Positions 26,370-34,924 of a stretch of DNA of 48,157 bases are shown piece by piece. The position numbers and the translations under genes are program-made. The notes below the pieces were generated by a model. That model saw only the letters and a list, made by a program, of their open reading frames with translations, was not told where the DNA came from and ran no database searches. This DNA comes from Nitrospirota bacterium (GTDB lineage: Bacteria; Nitrospirota; UBA9217): positions 1-48,157 of the forward strand of contig JAKAHZ010000010.1 in the NCBI GenBank assembly GCA_021814615.1. The letters run 5' to 3'. Every line of letters begins with the position of its first letter. Position 1 is the stretch's first letter.

Positions 26370-26591
26370 ATGAACACAGTAATAACCCTATGCCGTGATA
26401 TTAACGAAACAGCGGACACGGACTGCATCGAAGACCACGAGGGGACGGATGTGCGGCTGGTTGCGCCATGCACCGTGGAAAGGAACCCCTGCGACAAGCC
26501 GGTTGCGGCAGAGCAGGTGGGCGCAGAAGCGGAGAGCTCGGCGACGATTCAGAACGCGATGGTCATTCAGGATTGCTGCGACTGCGGCTGA
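26370..26591 (+). CDS. Small cysteine-containing protein ending CCDCG
   Basis: This 73-residue frame is acidic, has no signal peptide and contains cysteines throughout (TLCRD, TDCIED, APCTV, NPCDK) and a terminal DCCDCG. GGGGAG lies about eight bases before the ATG and a TATAAT further up, which favours a real gene. It resembles metal-binding or modified-peptide precursors only in composition; no homologue is recognised. Its last 25 bases overlap the end of the convergent AcpH-like gene, which is a reason for caution. Confidence 0.45.
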   Translation: MNTVITLCRDINETADTDCIEDHEGTDVRLVAPCTVERNPCDKPVAAEQVGAEAESSATIQNAMVIQDCCDCG

Positions 26592-27151
26592 AACTGTGCC
26601 AGGACCTGGGGGAAGAAGGCGTGAAAGTGATCTTCGAGGAGATCGTAGTTCCGTTCCAGCTCATCGATCGCTGAGTCCAGGGGATTGTCGCGTTTGATCC
26701 TCAGGGAGATCCTCTTGAAGGTCCGGTCGATCCCTTCGAAGGTCCGATAGCTTCTGAGCCAGTCCTCGCGCACCATCTTCCCGATCACCCAGGGCACGGG
26801 GTGCGGGAGGGGCGCGGAATACTGTTCCAGGTTCGCATAGACCCGTCCGACAAAGGCGTCGAGCCCTGTCGAAGAGTACCGGTCCCAGCTGGTTGCGAGA
26901 AAGTGATCATAGACCACGTCGATGATCACGCCGGCATAGCGCCGACGGCGTGGGCTCACCAGCCTGCGGCTGGCGCCGAAGACCTCGTGGGAATCGGTGA
27001 AATGATCGGCCCTGCGGTGATGGCGGATTCCCTCAACCACGTCAGGGGGGAACCTGCTTGACACATCGCCCTTCACGAAATCGGCGATAAAGTTCCCGAG
27101 CATGGACGAAGAGGTGTGGTTGCTGCAGAGCATGTGAGCCAGGTAGTTCAT
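26567..27151 (-). CDS. ACP phosphodiesterase-like protein (AcpH / DUF479)
   Basis: The 194-residue protein has the AcpH hallmarks: MNYLAHMLCS at the start, SMLGNFIADFVKG, a GIRHHRRADHFTDSH metal-binding segment, and VIIDVVYDHFLATSWDRYS. AcpH removes the 4'-phosphopantetheine arm from acyl carrier protein, using an HD-type metal site. Length matches the family (~193). An AAAGG site lies upstream of the ATG. The gene is transcribed alone from a promoter divergent to the DsrE-like gene. Confidence 0.88.
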   Translation of the reverse strand: MNYLAHMLCSNHTSSSMLGNFIADFVKGDVSSRFPPDVVEGIRHHRRADHFTDSHEVFGASRRLVSPRRRRYAGVIIDVVYDHFLATSWDRYSSTGLDAFVGRVYANLEQYSAPLPHPVPWVIGKMVREDWLRSYRTFEGIDRTFKRISLRIKRDNPLDSAIDELERNYDLLEDHFHAFFPQVLAQFQPQSQQS

Positions 27152-27173
27152 ATTTCAGCCTTTACCCGAGGAT

Positions 27174-27202
27174 ATTTTGTCACGATGTCGCTTGCCCGTC
27201 AA
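27174..27202 (-). promoter_or_regulatory. Candidate promoter of the AcpH-like gene
   Basis: On the minus strand TTGACG (27197-27202), a 17-base spacer and CAAAAT (27174-27179) precede the ATG at 27151. The -10 has two mismatches and the leader would be very short. Confidence 0.4.
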
Positions 27203-27404
27203 TGATAATTCATGTGCGATGCTGAGTAATTTCATTCCCAGGAGGCGACAAAATTGTCGAGAAAATGAATCAATTGAAATTCTTGCAGAATCCAAATGAA
27301 AAGTTTAGGATATCTGCAACGAGGCATTTCGAGGTCGACAATTCTTGCCTTGCTTTTGTCGATGTTATATTGCTGTCTTGTATAAAAAACAGCATTTTAC
27401 CGGC

Positions 27405-27421
27405 TTGGCACACATCTTGTA
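27405..27421 (+). promoter_or_regulatory. Sigma-54-like promoter of the DsrE-like gene
   Basis: TTGGCACACATCTTGTA fits the -24/-12 pattern TTGGCAC-N5-TTGC/T with a GT in place of the -12 GC. The predicted transcript start is about 50 bases before the ATG at 27478. A weak -12 makes this tentative. Confidence 0.4.
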
Positions 27422-27477
27422 TCATATACGCCGTTCAACCACATATCAATGGCCCAAGGCCAACAAGGAGGCTCCTG

Positions 27478-27864
27478 ATGGAACCGAAGAAGTTCGTGTT
27501 CGTACTCTCCCATGCCACGTCGAATCCCAAGGAAGTGATTGTCATGCTGAAGATCGTCTCCAATATGAAGGCTTTTGACGACACCGCGGAAATCGCCGTG
27601 TTCCTCGTGGGAGAAGGCGTCCAGCTTGCGAAAAAAGGGGTGGGGAAATCCATAACCATGGAACTGGAAGGCAATCAGGTCAATGTGGGCGAACTGCTCG
27701 AAATGATGCCTGAGTTCAACGTGAAGTTCTACGTCTGTCACGCCTTCATGCCGATGTTCAGCGTCAACAAGGAAGATCTCATCGAAAACGCGGAAATGAA
27801 GGGAAGCTCCTACCTCGGCGAGCTGCTGCTTGCCGGCTACGTTCCCTTCCCCATGGCGATGTAA
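27478..27864 (+). CDS. DsrE-family protein
   Basis: The 128-residue protein is a single DsrE-like domain: KKFVFVLSHATSNPKEVIVMLKIVSNMKAF, AEIAVFLVGEGVQLAKKG and a C-terminal NVKFYVCHAFMPMFSV with one cysteine where DsrE-type proteins carry the active thiol. Length matches stand-alone DsrE/YchN proteins. AAGGAGG precedes the ATG. It is monocistronic, ends at a strong terminator, and is a second DsrE-like gene separate from the TusA operon; sulfur trafficking or redox binding is inferred. Confidence 0.85.
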   Translation: MEPKKFVFVLSHATSNPKEVIVMLKIVSNMKAFDDTAEIAVFLVGEGVQLAKKGVGKSITMELEGNQVNVGELLEMMPEFNVKFYVCHAFMPMFSVNKEDLIENAEMKGSSYLGELLLAGYVPFPMAM

Positions 27865-27927
27865 CGGGGAGCCGGGCTCGGGCCGGATTTCTGCATACAA
27901 GAAAGATAAGACGGTACCAAGATAAAA

Positions 27928-27960
27928 GGCCGGAGAGCTTTCCTCTCCGGCTTTTTTTTG
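27928..27960. terminator. Bidirectional terminator (GGCCGG family)
   Basis: GCCGGAGAG (27929-27937) pairs with CTCTCCGGC (27943-27951), followed by eight T residues on the plus strand and by a CCTTTTATC run on the minus. It serves the convergent DsrE-like gene and the exported-protein gene. Confidence 0.9.
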
Positions 27961-27991
27961 CTGTGCATATTCATCTCAGCCAGCGGCAGTC

Positions 27992-28879
27992 TCACTTCCC
28001 GCCGGCAGCCGCTTTGAGCTTCTCCTCGATGGCCGACGGCGCGCCGGATATCTTCATGAACGTGCCCATGGTGAGATCGGGGAAATCCAGGGCGATGCGG
28101 AACTTGCCGTGCAGCATGTACACCGACCCGTCGGAGACGACCAGCTCATAGGGCAGGTGCGGCGTGTGCTTCAGCTCTCCCAGGTCAATGACCTTCATGA
28201 TCACGGCATCCGCCCCGTCGCCTGCGGCAAGGGACACGCCGATGACCGATTCCTTCTTGCCCGGCAGGTCCACGCGGTAGACCTTTGCCGCTCCGCCCTT
28301 CTTCGCCGCAAGGCCCGCCTCGACGGCGGCCAGCGCTTCGTCCTGGGACGGGAAGGTCGCGAGCTTCACGTGATCGTCGAAGTAAGGCATCATCATCATG
28401 TAGTGGTACTTCCTGAGCTTGGCGGCAGGTATGCCGTCCCTAGAGCCGAACTCGGCGGTCTTGCCGATCGCCTGTTCGAGCGCTGCCGCGATGTCGCTCA
28501 GGTCGTCCTTCATCCGGTAAGCGGCGGCAAAGTACCGCGGGTTCGTCGACGCCACCTGCAGCTCCTTGCCCGCCAGGGTGACGGCAACGCGCACCACGGC
28601 CCCGTAGGCGCCGAAGCCGGACTTTGCGGCCGCCGCCTTGAGCGCGTCATTCGTCGCCACGATGACCTCTGCGCCCGCGTAGGGAGCGTATTCGCCGACG
28701 ATTTGGAAGCCCTTCTGTTCCAGCGCCGCTTTCACCTCGGGCAGCTTTGCCTCCACGGTCCCGGGACCCCGAAAGCCGAGCAGATAGGGCTTCAGCGGCT
28801 GGTCAGCCGCAATGGCCGGAGCTGCCTGGATCATGGAAAGGACGAATAAACAGAATACAAGAACGCGCGAATAGAGCAT
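27992..28879 (-). CDS. Exported protein of unknown function, 295 residues
   Basis: The protein has a clear signal peptide (MLYSRVLVFCLFVLSMIQAAPAIAA) with likely cleavage before DQPLKP. The mature part has two similar-looking halves with AALEQKGFQIVGEYAPYAGAEVIVATNDALKAAAAKSGFGAYGAVVRV and a second alanine-rich half, a YHYMMMMPYFDDH segment, and a VIDLGELKHTPHLPYELVV stretch. I recognise no family with certainty. The ATG at 28879 has AAGGAGGG upstream; an earlier start is unlikely. It is monocistronic and ends at the shared terminator. Confidence 0.75.
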   Translation of the reverse strand: MLYSRVLVFCLFVLSMIQAAPAIAADQPLKPYLLGFRGPGTVEAKLPEVKAALEQKGFQIVGEYAPYAGAEVIVATNDALKAAAAKSGFGAYGAVVRVAVTLAGKELQVASTNPRYFAAAYRMKDDLSDIAAALEQAIGKTAEFGSRDGIPAAKLRKYHYMMMMPYFDDHVKLATFPSQDEALAAVEAGLAAKKGGAAKVYRVDLPGKKESVIGVSLAAGDGADAVIMKVIDLGELKHTPHLPYELVVSDGSVYMLHGKFRIALDFPDLTMGTFMKISGAPSAIEEKLKAAAGGK

Positions 28880-29010
28880 GGTGCTCCCTCCTTCCGAAGT
28901 TAGGTTGTCTGAGCATAACACGGGAAGGATCTGTGGTCAATGAGATTAGCAACTAGTTGACTGGTTATGACAGCTGCCGCGGTTGTCCCGCGCGGGAAGC
29001 ACGGGTTGGA

Positions 29011-29778
29011 CTAATCAGGAAACACAATGCCGGACAGACGGCCGCATAGCGAAAGGTACTTCTCCTGCACCGCCGGGTCCGCGGCAGCGGGGTGAAAGCT
29101 CCCGGGCCGCAGATGATGAAAATACCTTCCCGAGACCAGCGCTTCCCTGTCCCGGCTCACGGCGAGCCATACCTGTGTTCTCGATCCGTCTTCCACGCTG
29201 ACCGGAGCTCCCGCCCCTCCCATCTTTGTTGCCGCCCAGCCGGGCTCCATGGCATTGGACAATACCTCGGGCCATTTGCGCGCAACGGCAAAGGCAAGGA
29301 TGACCATATGCAGCTTCGTATCAGCGTAATTGCTTGCCACCTTCTCCGCCTCGCCCGACGCCAGGTCCCTCAGGGCGCCGTCGCCGCCTCGATGGAGGCC
29401 CGAACTCGTATAGACCAGCCGCTTCGGTCTCCTGATCAGACAGGTCAGGATATAGGGCGCCAGCGAGTTCACGGCAAAGATCTCCGGCAGTCCGTCGACG
29501 GTCCGGCTGTTGTGCGGAACATGATAGACGCCGGCGTTATGGATCACGGCATCGAAGGATCCCAGATCGTTCACCTCTTCGGCAAGAGACCTCGTCTCCG
29601 CGATGCTGGAAAGGTCGGCGGCAAGGGCGGTCACTGCTCCGGGCACGCGGGAAAGCGCATCCTTCGCACGCTGTTCGTTGCGGCCGTGCAGCACGACCTC
29701 ATGACCCTGGGCCGCCAGCATCCGGGCCTCCATGAGGCCGAGCCCGTCGGCAGAACCGGTGATGAATATGCGAGCCAT
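29011..29778 (-). CDS. Short-chain dehydrogenase/reductase
   Basis: The 255-residue protein has the SDR cofactor motif TGSADGLGL at the N-terminus, the AVIHNAGVYHVP (NAG) motif, VYTSSGLH with the catalytic serine and YADTK as the YxxxK catalytic pair. HGRNEQR after the second strand suggests NADPH preference. The ATG at 29778 (MARIFITGS) is chosen over an upstream start because AAGGGGAAG lies ahead and the Rossmann motif then begins properly. The substrate cannot be told. It lies in the same direction as the FMN-reductase gene, 115 bases downstream of it. Confidence 0.9.
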   Translation of the reverse strand: MARIFITGSADGLGLMEARMLAAQGHEVVLHGRNEQRAKDALSRVPGAVTALAADLSSIAETRSLAEEVNDLGSFDAVIHNAGVYHVPHNSRTVDGLPEIFAVNSLAPYILTCLIRRPKRLVYTSSGLHRGGDGALRDLASGEAEKVASNYADTKLHMVILAFAVARKWPEVLSNAMEPGWAATKMGGAGAPVSVEDGSRTQVWLAVSRDREALVSGRYFHHLRPGSFHPAAADPAVQEKYLSLCGRLSGIVFPD

Positions 29779-29893
29779 GGAACTTCCCCTTTCCGCGTTC
29801 AATTCCGGCCGGCGATCTGGAGCGTTCGGGAGTCGCGCTTCCCCAGGTAATACCTGTCAAGCACCCGTCCGAAGAGGGAGTCAGGCCTATGAG

Positions 29894-30670
29894 CTAATCG
29901 TTCCTTCCGCTGGTCATGCGGGCCGTGAAGGAATCGACAAGCGCGCCCGCTGCCTTTTTCAGGATGCCGAGGCGCGCCGGATAGTAGTAGTCCGCTTCAA
30001 ACCACCCCTGGTCACGGTAGTAGGTGAAGTCGCGGGAGTTCTCGTCGAGCATTACCCGCATGCTCGTCCGGGCCGCCCGGAAGGCGCAGACCCTGAGAAG
30101 CGAAGGGACCGGATATTGCTTCATGCAGAGCCCTGCATGGAACCGCCTGCTGTGTTCAGCCGCGACCGCATCGATCCGCGACCGCTCCGTTCCGTTCATC
30201 GGGTCGAGCGCCGTAGTGCAGCTCCCCTTCACCACGTTGAAGCCTAAGCCCATGCCCACGAAGTCGAGGTACTTCACGATCTTCGAACCGCCGTAGATGC
30301 CCTGGGCCACGATGCTCGTGAATGTCCTGCCGAAGAAGCGCGGCCGGTGAAACACGAAACCGAGCCGGTCCAGGAAGGCCTTCATGGTCGACGAGACCTG
30401 GTAGGAATAATTCGGCGTCGCGAAGACCACGCCGTCCGATGCCAGCATCTTCCCCATGAGTTCGTCCCGGTCGTCCTTGAACGGGCAGAACTCTTCGCCC
30501 TTCCGGAAGCAGTTCTTGCACCCTCTGCACCTCTCCACCCGGTAATCGGTGAGGGTCACGATCTCGCTTTCCACGCCGCCCGGCGCCTGCAGGCCCTCCA
30601 GGAACCGTTGAACGGCGTAATAGGTATGTTCCTTGCGTGCAGTGCCGACGAAGGCGGTGACCTTCTTCAT
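29894..30670 (-). CDS. NADPH-dependent FMN reductase / flavodoxin-like protein with Cys cluster
   Basis: The 258-residue protein has the flavodoxin-fold start KKVTAFVGTARKEHTYYAVQRFLEG, a cysteine-rich insert RCRGCKNCFRKGEEFC, the FMN-binding loop ATPNYSYQVSSTMKAFLDRLGF and a C-terminal extension of about 80 residues with YYYPARLGILKKAAG. This is the iron-sulfur-flavoprotein-like branch of the NADPH-dependent FMN reductases, which reduce FMN or quinone-type substrates. AGGAGG precedes the ATG at 30670. The CxxCxxC spacing suggests a metal or Fe-S site. Confidence 0.88.
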   Translation of the reverse strand: MKKVTAFVGTARKEHTYYAVQRFLEGLQAPGGVESEIVTLTDYRVERCRGCKNCFRKGEEFCPFKDDRDELMGKMLASDGVVFATPNYSYQVSSTMKAFLDRLGFVFHRPRFFGRTFTSIVAQGIYGGSKIVKYLDFVGMGLGFNVVKGSCTTALDPMNGTERSRIDAVAAEHSRRFHAGLCMKQYPVPSLLRVCAFRAARTSMRVMLDENSRDFTYYRDQGWFEADYYYPARLGILKKAAGALVDSFTARMTSGRND

Positions 30671-31082
30671 ACCGGGCCTCCTGCGCCAGGGTTTTTCGTG
30701 AATGTGACGGGCATCGCTGCCTGGTATGAGCATAGCACCCGACGGAAGCAGGTGAGAGGGAATTTCGGATTATTCGATATCCCCCATGATCCCATTGGTT
30801 TCCGGTACGTCCTGTATACGAAGCGGCCCTCTGCTCACGAGAAAAGCGACTGTTGCAAATTTCGGCGTTCCGGATACTAAGAGAACGTAGACGGTTGAAG
30901 CGAAAGAGGGAGGACAGAGGCTGGCGCTAAATACAAGACCTACGCTACCAGCCCGGTCTTGACATTGTCCGGGACGATGCGCTTTCATATAGATAGGGAA
31001 ACGATGATGAGTTTTTCGCGCGGTTTCAGTCTGGACGACAGGCCGATTTCCGCTCGCAGGCGCGTTTCCCGGGGAGGTTCCC
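30671..31082. other. 412-base divergent intergenic region
   Basis: Both strands contain short open frames without ribosome sites, and none looks protein-like. The left part should carry the promoter of the FMN-reductase gene; no clear consensus is visible. The right part holds the candidate promoter 30965-30993 for the DHFR-like gene. Confidence 0.45.
30965..30993 (+). promoter_or_regulatory. Candidate promoter of second DHFR-like gene
   Basis: TTGTCC (30965-30970), a 17-base spacer and TATAGA (30988-30993) lie 90 bases before the ATG at 31083. A TTGACA directly upstream (30959-30964) is too far from the -10 to be used with it. Confidence 0.4.
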
Positions 31083-31751
31083 ATGAGAAAACTCGTTGTC
31101 CTATCGTTCATAAGCCTTGACGGCGTGATGCAGGCCCCGGGCGGGCCTGATGAGGACCCCAGCGGCGGTTTCAGCCTGGGAGGCTGGACTGCCCCCTACT
31201 TTGATGACGACCTCGGCGACATGGCGAAGAAGCAACTGGACACACCCTTTTCCCTGCTGCTCGGCAGGAGGACCTACGAGATCTTCGCGGCCTACTGGCC
31301 CTATGCGGACGCCAAGAATCCCTTTACCGGTCCTTTCAACAGCGCGAAAAAATACGTCGCTTCGAGGACGCTGAGGTCGCTTGGGTGGAGCAATGCGGAG
31401 CTGATCAAGGGAGATGTGGCGAAGGAGGTCAAGAAGCTGAAGGAGCAGGCCGGTCCCGAGCTACATGTCTACGGCAGCGGGAATCTCATCCAGACGCTCA
31501 TGAAGCACGACCTGGTCGACGAGATCCGGCTGAAGATCTTCCCCATCACACTCGGCAAGGGCAAGCGCCTGTTCGCCGAGGGCGCGCTCCCGGCCGGATT
31601 CCACCTGATCGAGAGCGGCATTTCGCCCAAGGGGGTTATCGTTACCGATTATGTCCGCGCCGGCGGCGTCAAGACCGGATCGTTCGGGCAGGAAGTCCCT
31701 TCTGAAGCGGAACGTTCCCGCCGGGAAAAGCTGAAAAAGGAAGCTGCGTGA
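31083..31751 (+). CDS. Dihydrofolate-reductase-like (RibD C-terminal) family reductase, second copy
   Basis: The 222-residue protein belongs to the same family as the gene at 9769-10326: MRKLVVLSFISLDGVMQAPGGPDEDPSGGF, LLLGRRTYEIFAAYWPYAD, LHVYGSGNLIQTLMKHDLVDEIRLKIFPITLGKGKRLF. It has the longer N-terminal loop of the YyaP-like branch and a lysine-rich tail after residue 195. A GGGAGG site sits just before the ATG. It is a reductase of unknown substrate. Confidence 0.88.
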   Translation: MRKLVVLSFISLDGVMQAPGGPDEDPSGGFSLGGWTAPYFDDDLGDMAKKQLDTPFSLLLGRRTYEIFAAYWPYADAKNPFTGPFNSAKKYVASRTLRSLGWSNAELIKGDVAKEVKKLKEQAGPELHVYGSGNLIQTLMKHDLVDEIRLKIFPITLGKGKRLFAEGALPAGFHLIESGISPKGVIVTDYVRAGGVKTGSFGQEVPSEAERSRREKLKKEAA

Positions 31752-31848
31752 ACCGGGACGCGACTTCTTCCTAGCCTCTGCAGTCACCGTCAAGACGTTC
31801 ATACCGCGCCGGATAAAGTCGAGGGGAAGCCCCGGGCATCCGGTCGCT

Positions 31849-34848
31849 TTATTTAAGCGAAAAGTCGACGCGGCTGTTCTTCACGTTTTCCTTCTGCTCC
31901 GGAGACGGGGACTTTGGCTCGAGCAGATAGATGCGCTCCGGCTCGACCTTCCCGGACCTCACGATGAGCTCCTTCACGGTGCGCGCACGCTGGCCGGCAA
32001 GCTCGCGCAGATCGCCGTCCGTTACCTGGACGCTGTCGAGCAGGAGCTTCTCCATCTCGGCGTCAGGGACGTCCTTGGGAATGCCGAGGAAGTTCCTGGG
32101 CTTGCTGAACTTGCCGTTCCTGTATGCCTTCTTGAGATAGACCGGATATTCCTCATCCGTGATCTTGACCGACTCAGGCTGCACAGGTTTATTGTCCCTC
32201 CGTGCCAGGTCCTTCATCTTCTCGGCAACGATCAGCGCCTGCATCCGGTTCGTGCGCAGCGCCTCCGTATCCTTTTCCTTGTCGGTAAACCCTGTGATCT
32301 CGAGCTTAAGCGAAGGCCGCTGATAAAGCGCGTTCGCAAGGGTCTCGAGCTTCTTCTGGTTCTGCTCGGTCACCTCGGAGGTCCCGTAGTCGAACTCCAC
32401 GTATCCCAGTTCCTCGCCGCCGCCCATCAGGCTGCCGAGCAGGGCAAAGGGCGAGGTCGCGGCCTTCACGAGCAGGTTCCCGAGCACCTTCAGGACGATC
32501 CTGAGGACGCTGAACTCGGGGTTGTCGATCTCACCGGACACCGGGATGTCGAACCGGATCTCACCGTTCCGGTCCTTGAGCAGCGCCACGGCGAGTCCTA
32601 CCGGCAGCTTCGTGGCCTTCGGACTGTCCACGGACCCGCCGAGCGTAAGCTGGTCGATGAAGATATTGTTCTTTGCGTCGAGCTTCTTCCCGACGATGTG
32701 GTACTCGAAGCCGAGGAAGAGCTTGCCCTTTTCCACCGCCCTTCCGACGTAGGTGCCTGAGTAGGGTGTGAACGGGCTCAACTCCAGGTCTTTCAGGTCC
32801 GCCTTCAGGTCCACGAAAAGATTTTCCTTGAACGGATGGACCTTCCCCGCGAGCTGGAACGGCGCGGTTCCGTCAATGGACGCCTTCAGCAACAGGTCGG
32901 CCATGATGTCCTTCTTCGAGGTGAGGCCCGCCACCTTTGCCTCGATATCAGTGATGCTCGATGTGTACCGCGGCTGCACATGGTCATCGATGAGATCGAT
33001 ACGTCCTTTCGCGAGCGTCACGAGCCCGATGGCAATGTCCGGTGCCGGGCCTGCGTCTGCAGGCGGCGTCTCTTTGTTTGCGTCCTCCTGCGGTTCCTCT
33101 TTCACCGGGGCAGTCGAGGCAGGCGCTGTTCTCAAGGCTTTATTCAGTGCAGGTACGCCGTCGTCCTCCACTGCGAAGCGAACGTGCGGCTCGCTCAGGG
33201 CGATGGTCTTGATCCGCACACTGAACGGTTCCGATTTAACATCGATGCCGTCCACCGCCAGCTGCTTCCAGGACAGGATGTCCTCGTCGTTCCTGTTGTC
33301 AAGCACATCGAGGTCCCTGAGCGACATACCGCCGCGGTAGAAGACGAAGGGGGCCTTTCCTTTTCCTGCAAGGACGCGCACGTTTCCCTGCAGGAAGAAT
33401 CTCCCGTCGTTGAGGGAGATCTCCGTTTTCTGCCCGATGTAGGGCTGCAGCGCTGACAGGCCGAGTTCGCCAATTTTCACGTCCGTCTCGAACGCGAGGG
33501 GATCGATCCCGAGCGTGCCCTGGGTCTTGAGGAACCCCTTCCGATTGATGTTCAAGGAGAGCGCCAGCGTTCCTTTCCTGTCCTTCCTGGTCGAGAGGCC
33601 GGCGCCCTTGAGTCCGATCTTCTCGATCCGGATCCGCACCGGCTCAGCCTCGCCCTCGCCCGTAGCCGCGGGCGGCACCGGCGTCCAGTCGGTGAAAAGC
33701 ACGGTCCCGTCGCTCAGCGTCAGGGCGTCGATGTCCACGATCGGGAGCGCCGTCGTTTCCCCGGTTTGCTTCTCTGCCGGAGCGGCAGGCGCCTGTTCCC
33801 CGCCCTTTGCCTGCCCGACCACGAAGGCCTCGACGATCCCGAGCTTCCCTTCCCGGTCGCGGTCAACCGTCAGCTTCGGGCTCTGGAGGCTCACATCCGA
33901 GAGATGGACCTCTTTCGCCATCAGGTCGGACGGCAGGAGAGAGACCGAGAAGCGCTTGAACTCGACCAGCGCCCTGCGCCGGGTATCGACCAGTTTGATG
34001 TCCTTGACCGCCACGGTACCCTTGAGCGAGACCTGCGGCTTCCGGTCCTTGAACTGCCGGAACAACAAGGTGGTCTGGACGTCGAGCGCCCCGGACAAGA
34101 CTTTGAACCGGAGCGGCATCGGGCTGTAGGCCAGGTAGTGAGCCAGGCCGATGTCCCTGATATCGATGTCGAGCGTCGTCTCGAGGGATTCTTCGAACGG
34201 CAGGGTCCGTCCCTTGAACTCCACCTTGGTCCCGTTCACCGTTGCCGTGAAGTACGGCTCCACGTAGGATGCGAGATCATAGGGGAGATTCGACAGGAAC
34301 GGCACCGACAGGTTCACGCTCCGCACGGTGTGGCGCGTGTCCTTGGGACCGTCGAGGAAGTCAGCACTGCCGTCAATTACCTGGATATTGTTGATGGAGA
34401 ACCGAAAGGGCTCCGCGGCCTTCTCCTCTTTCTTCGACGGCGCGGGCGGCGCGGTAAGCAGGTCGCTGAAGTTGTACGAAAGGTCCTTGTTCCGTGCCAC
34501 GTTCACGTAGGGTTTGACCAGCCGCACGCTGCTCACGATCAGTCCGCGCTTCACCACGGACATGGCCTGGAGGTTCACGTAAAACTCATCGAAGGAAACC
34601 AGGACCCCGGGACCGTCCTTCTGACCGACGGTCACGCCCCGGAGCGCAGCAGAGAGTGCAAAGGGATTGAAGTAAACGGATTTGACCGTGACAGGCCGGG
34701 AGAGCGCTTCAGCAAGCTTGCGTTCCAACAGAGGGCGGAGCACCGCGGGGACAACGAGAAAGCCCGTTACCGCGATGAACGCCACGATGCCGCCAAGCCA
34801 GAAAGCGGCTTTCTTGAGAAATGCCGGTGAGAGGAAGCGTTTCAGCAT
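31849..34848 (-). CDS. DUF748 (AsmA-like) envelope protein
   Basis: The 999-residue protein has one N-terminal membrane helix (~13-35) followed by a long periplasmic beta-rich body. Recognisable parts are RPVTVKSVYFNPFALSAALRGVTV, repeated DINDIGL-like strands and the C-terminal GYVEFDYGTSEVTEQNQKKLETLANALYQRPSLKLEITGFTDKEKDTEALR, an OmpA-like closing region typical of DUF748. Such proteins are related to AsmA/TamB-type bridges that move lipids to the outer membrane. The ATG at 34848 has only a weak ribosome site. The gene lies 76 bases downstream of the MscS gene in the same direction. Confidence 0.88.
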   Translation of the reverse strand: MLKRFLSPAFLKKAAFWLGGIVAFIAVTGFLVVPAVLRPLLERKLAEALSRPVTVKSVYFNPFALSAALRGVTVGQKDGPGVLVSFDEFYVNLQAMSVVKRGLIVSSVRLVKPYVNVARNKDLSYNFSDLLTAPPAPSKKEEKAAEPFRFSINNIQVIDGSADFLDGPKDTRHTVRSVNLSVPFLSNLPYDLASYVEPYFTATVNGTKVEFKGRTLPFEESLETTLDIDIRDIGLAHYLAYSPMPLRFKVLSGALDVQTTLLFRQFKDRKPQVSLKGTVAVKDIKLVDTRRRALVEFKRFSVSLLPSDLMAKEVHLSDVSLQSPKLTVDRDREGKLGIVEAFVVGQAKGGEQAPAAPAEKQTGETTALPIVDIDALTLSDGTVLFTDWTPVPPAATGEGEAEPVRIRIEKIGLKGAGLSTRKDRKGTLALSLNINRKGFLKTQGTLGIDPLAFETDVKIGELGLSALQPYIGQKTEISLNDGRFFLQGNVRVLAGKGKAPFVFYRGGMSLRDLDVLDNRNDEDILSWKQLAVDGIDVKSEPFSVRIKTIALSEPHVRFAVEDDGVPALNKALRTAPASTAPVKEEPQEDANKETPPADAGPAPDIAIGLVTLAKGRIDLIDDHVQPRYTSSITDIEAKVAGLTSKKDIMADLLLKASIDGTAPFQLAGKVHPFKENLFVDLKADLKDLELSPFTPYSGTYVGRAVEKGKLFLGFEYHIVGKKLDAKNNIFIDQLTLGGSVDSPKATKLPVGLAVALLKDRNGEIRFDIPVSGEIDNPEFSVLRIVLKVLGNLLVKAATSPFALLGSLMGGGEELGYVEFDYGTSEVTEQNQKKLETLANALYQRPSLKLEITGFTDKEKDTEALRTNRMQALIVAEKMKDLARRDNKPVQPESVKITDEEYPVYLKKAYRNGKFSKPRNFLGIPKDVPDAEMEKLLLDSVQVTDGDLRELAGQRARTVKELIVRSGKVEPERIYLLEPKSPSPEQKENVKNSRVDFSLK

Positions 34849-34924
34849 AAGTCACATTTTGTGTATTCAAGCAACCACGGTTGAATACTAGGGAAAACTC
34901 GGGCCTGTCCGCGATTCGAACTTG

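Larger units (their letters stand above)
27152..27477. other. AT-rich divergent promoter region
   Basis: This 326-base gap is clearly AT-richer than its flanks and carries no gene. It holds the AcpH-like promoter on the minus strand and a sigma-54-like site (27405-27421) ahead of the DsrE-like gene. Several TATA-like clusters (27366-27390) add possible sigma-70 sites. Confidence 0.55.

Noticed and set aside
30770-31111. Minus-strand frame of 113 codons between the FMN-reductase and DHFR-like genes
   Set aside because: It covers the promoter and start of the DHFR-like gene and has no protein-like features or ribosome site.
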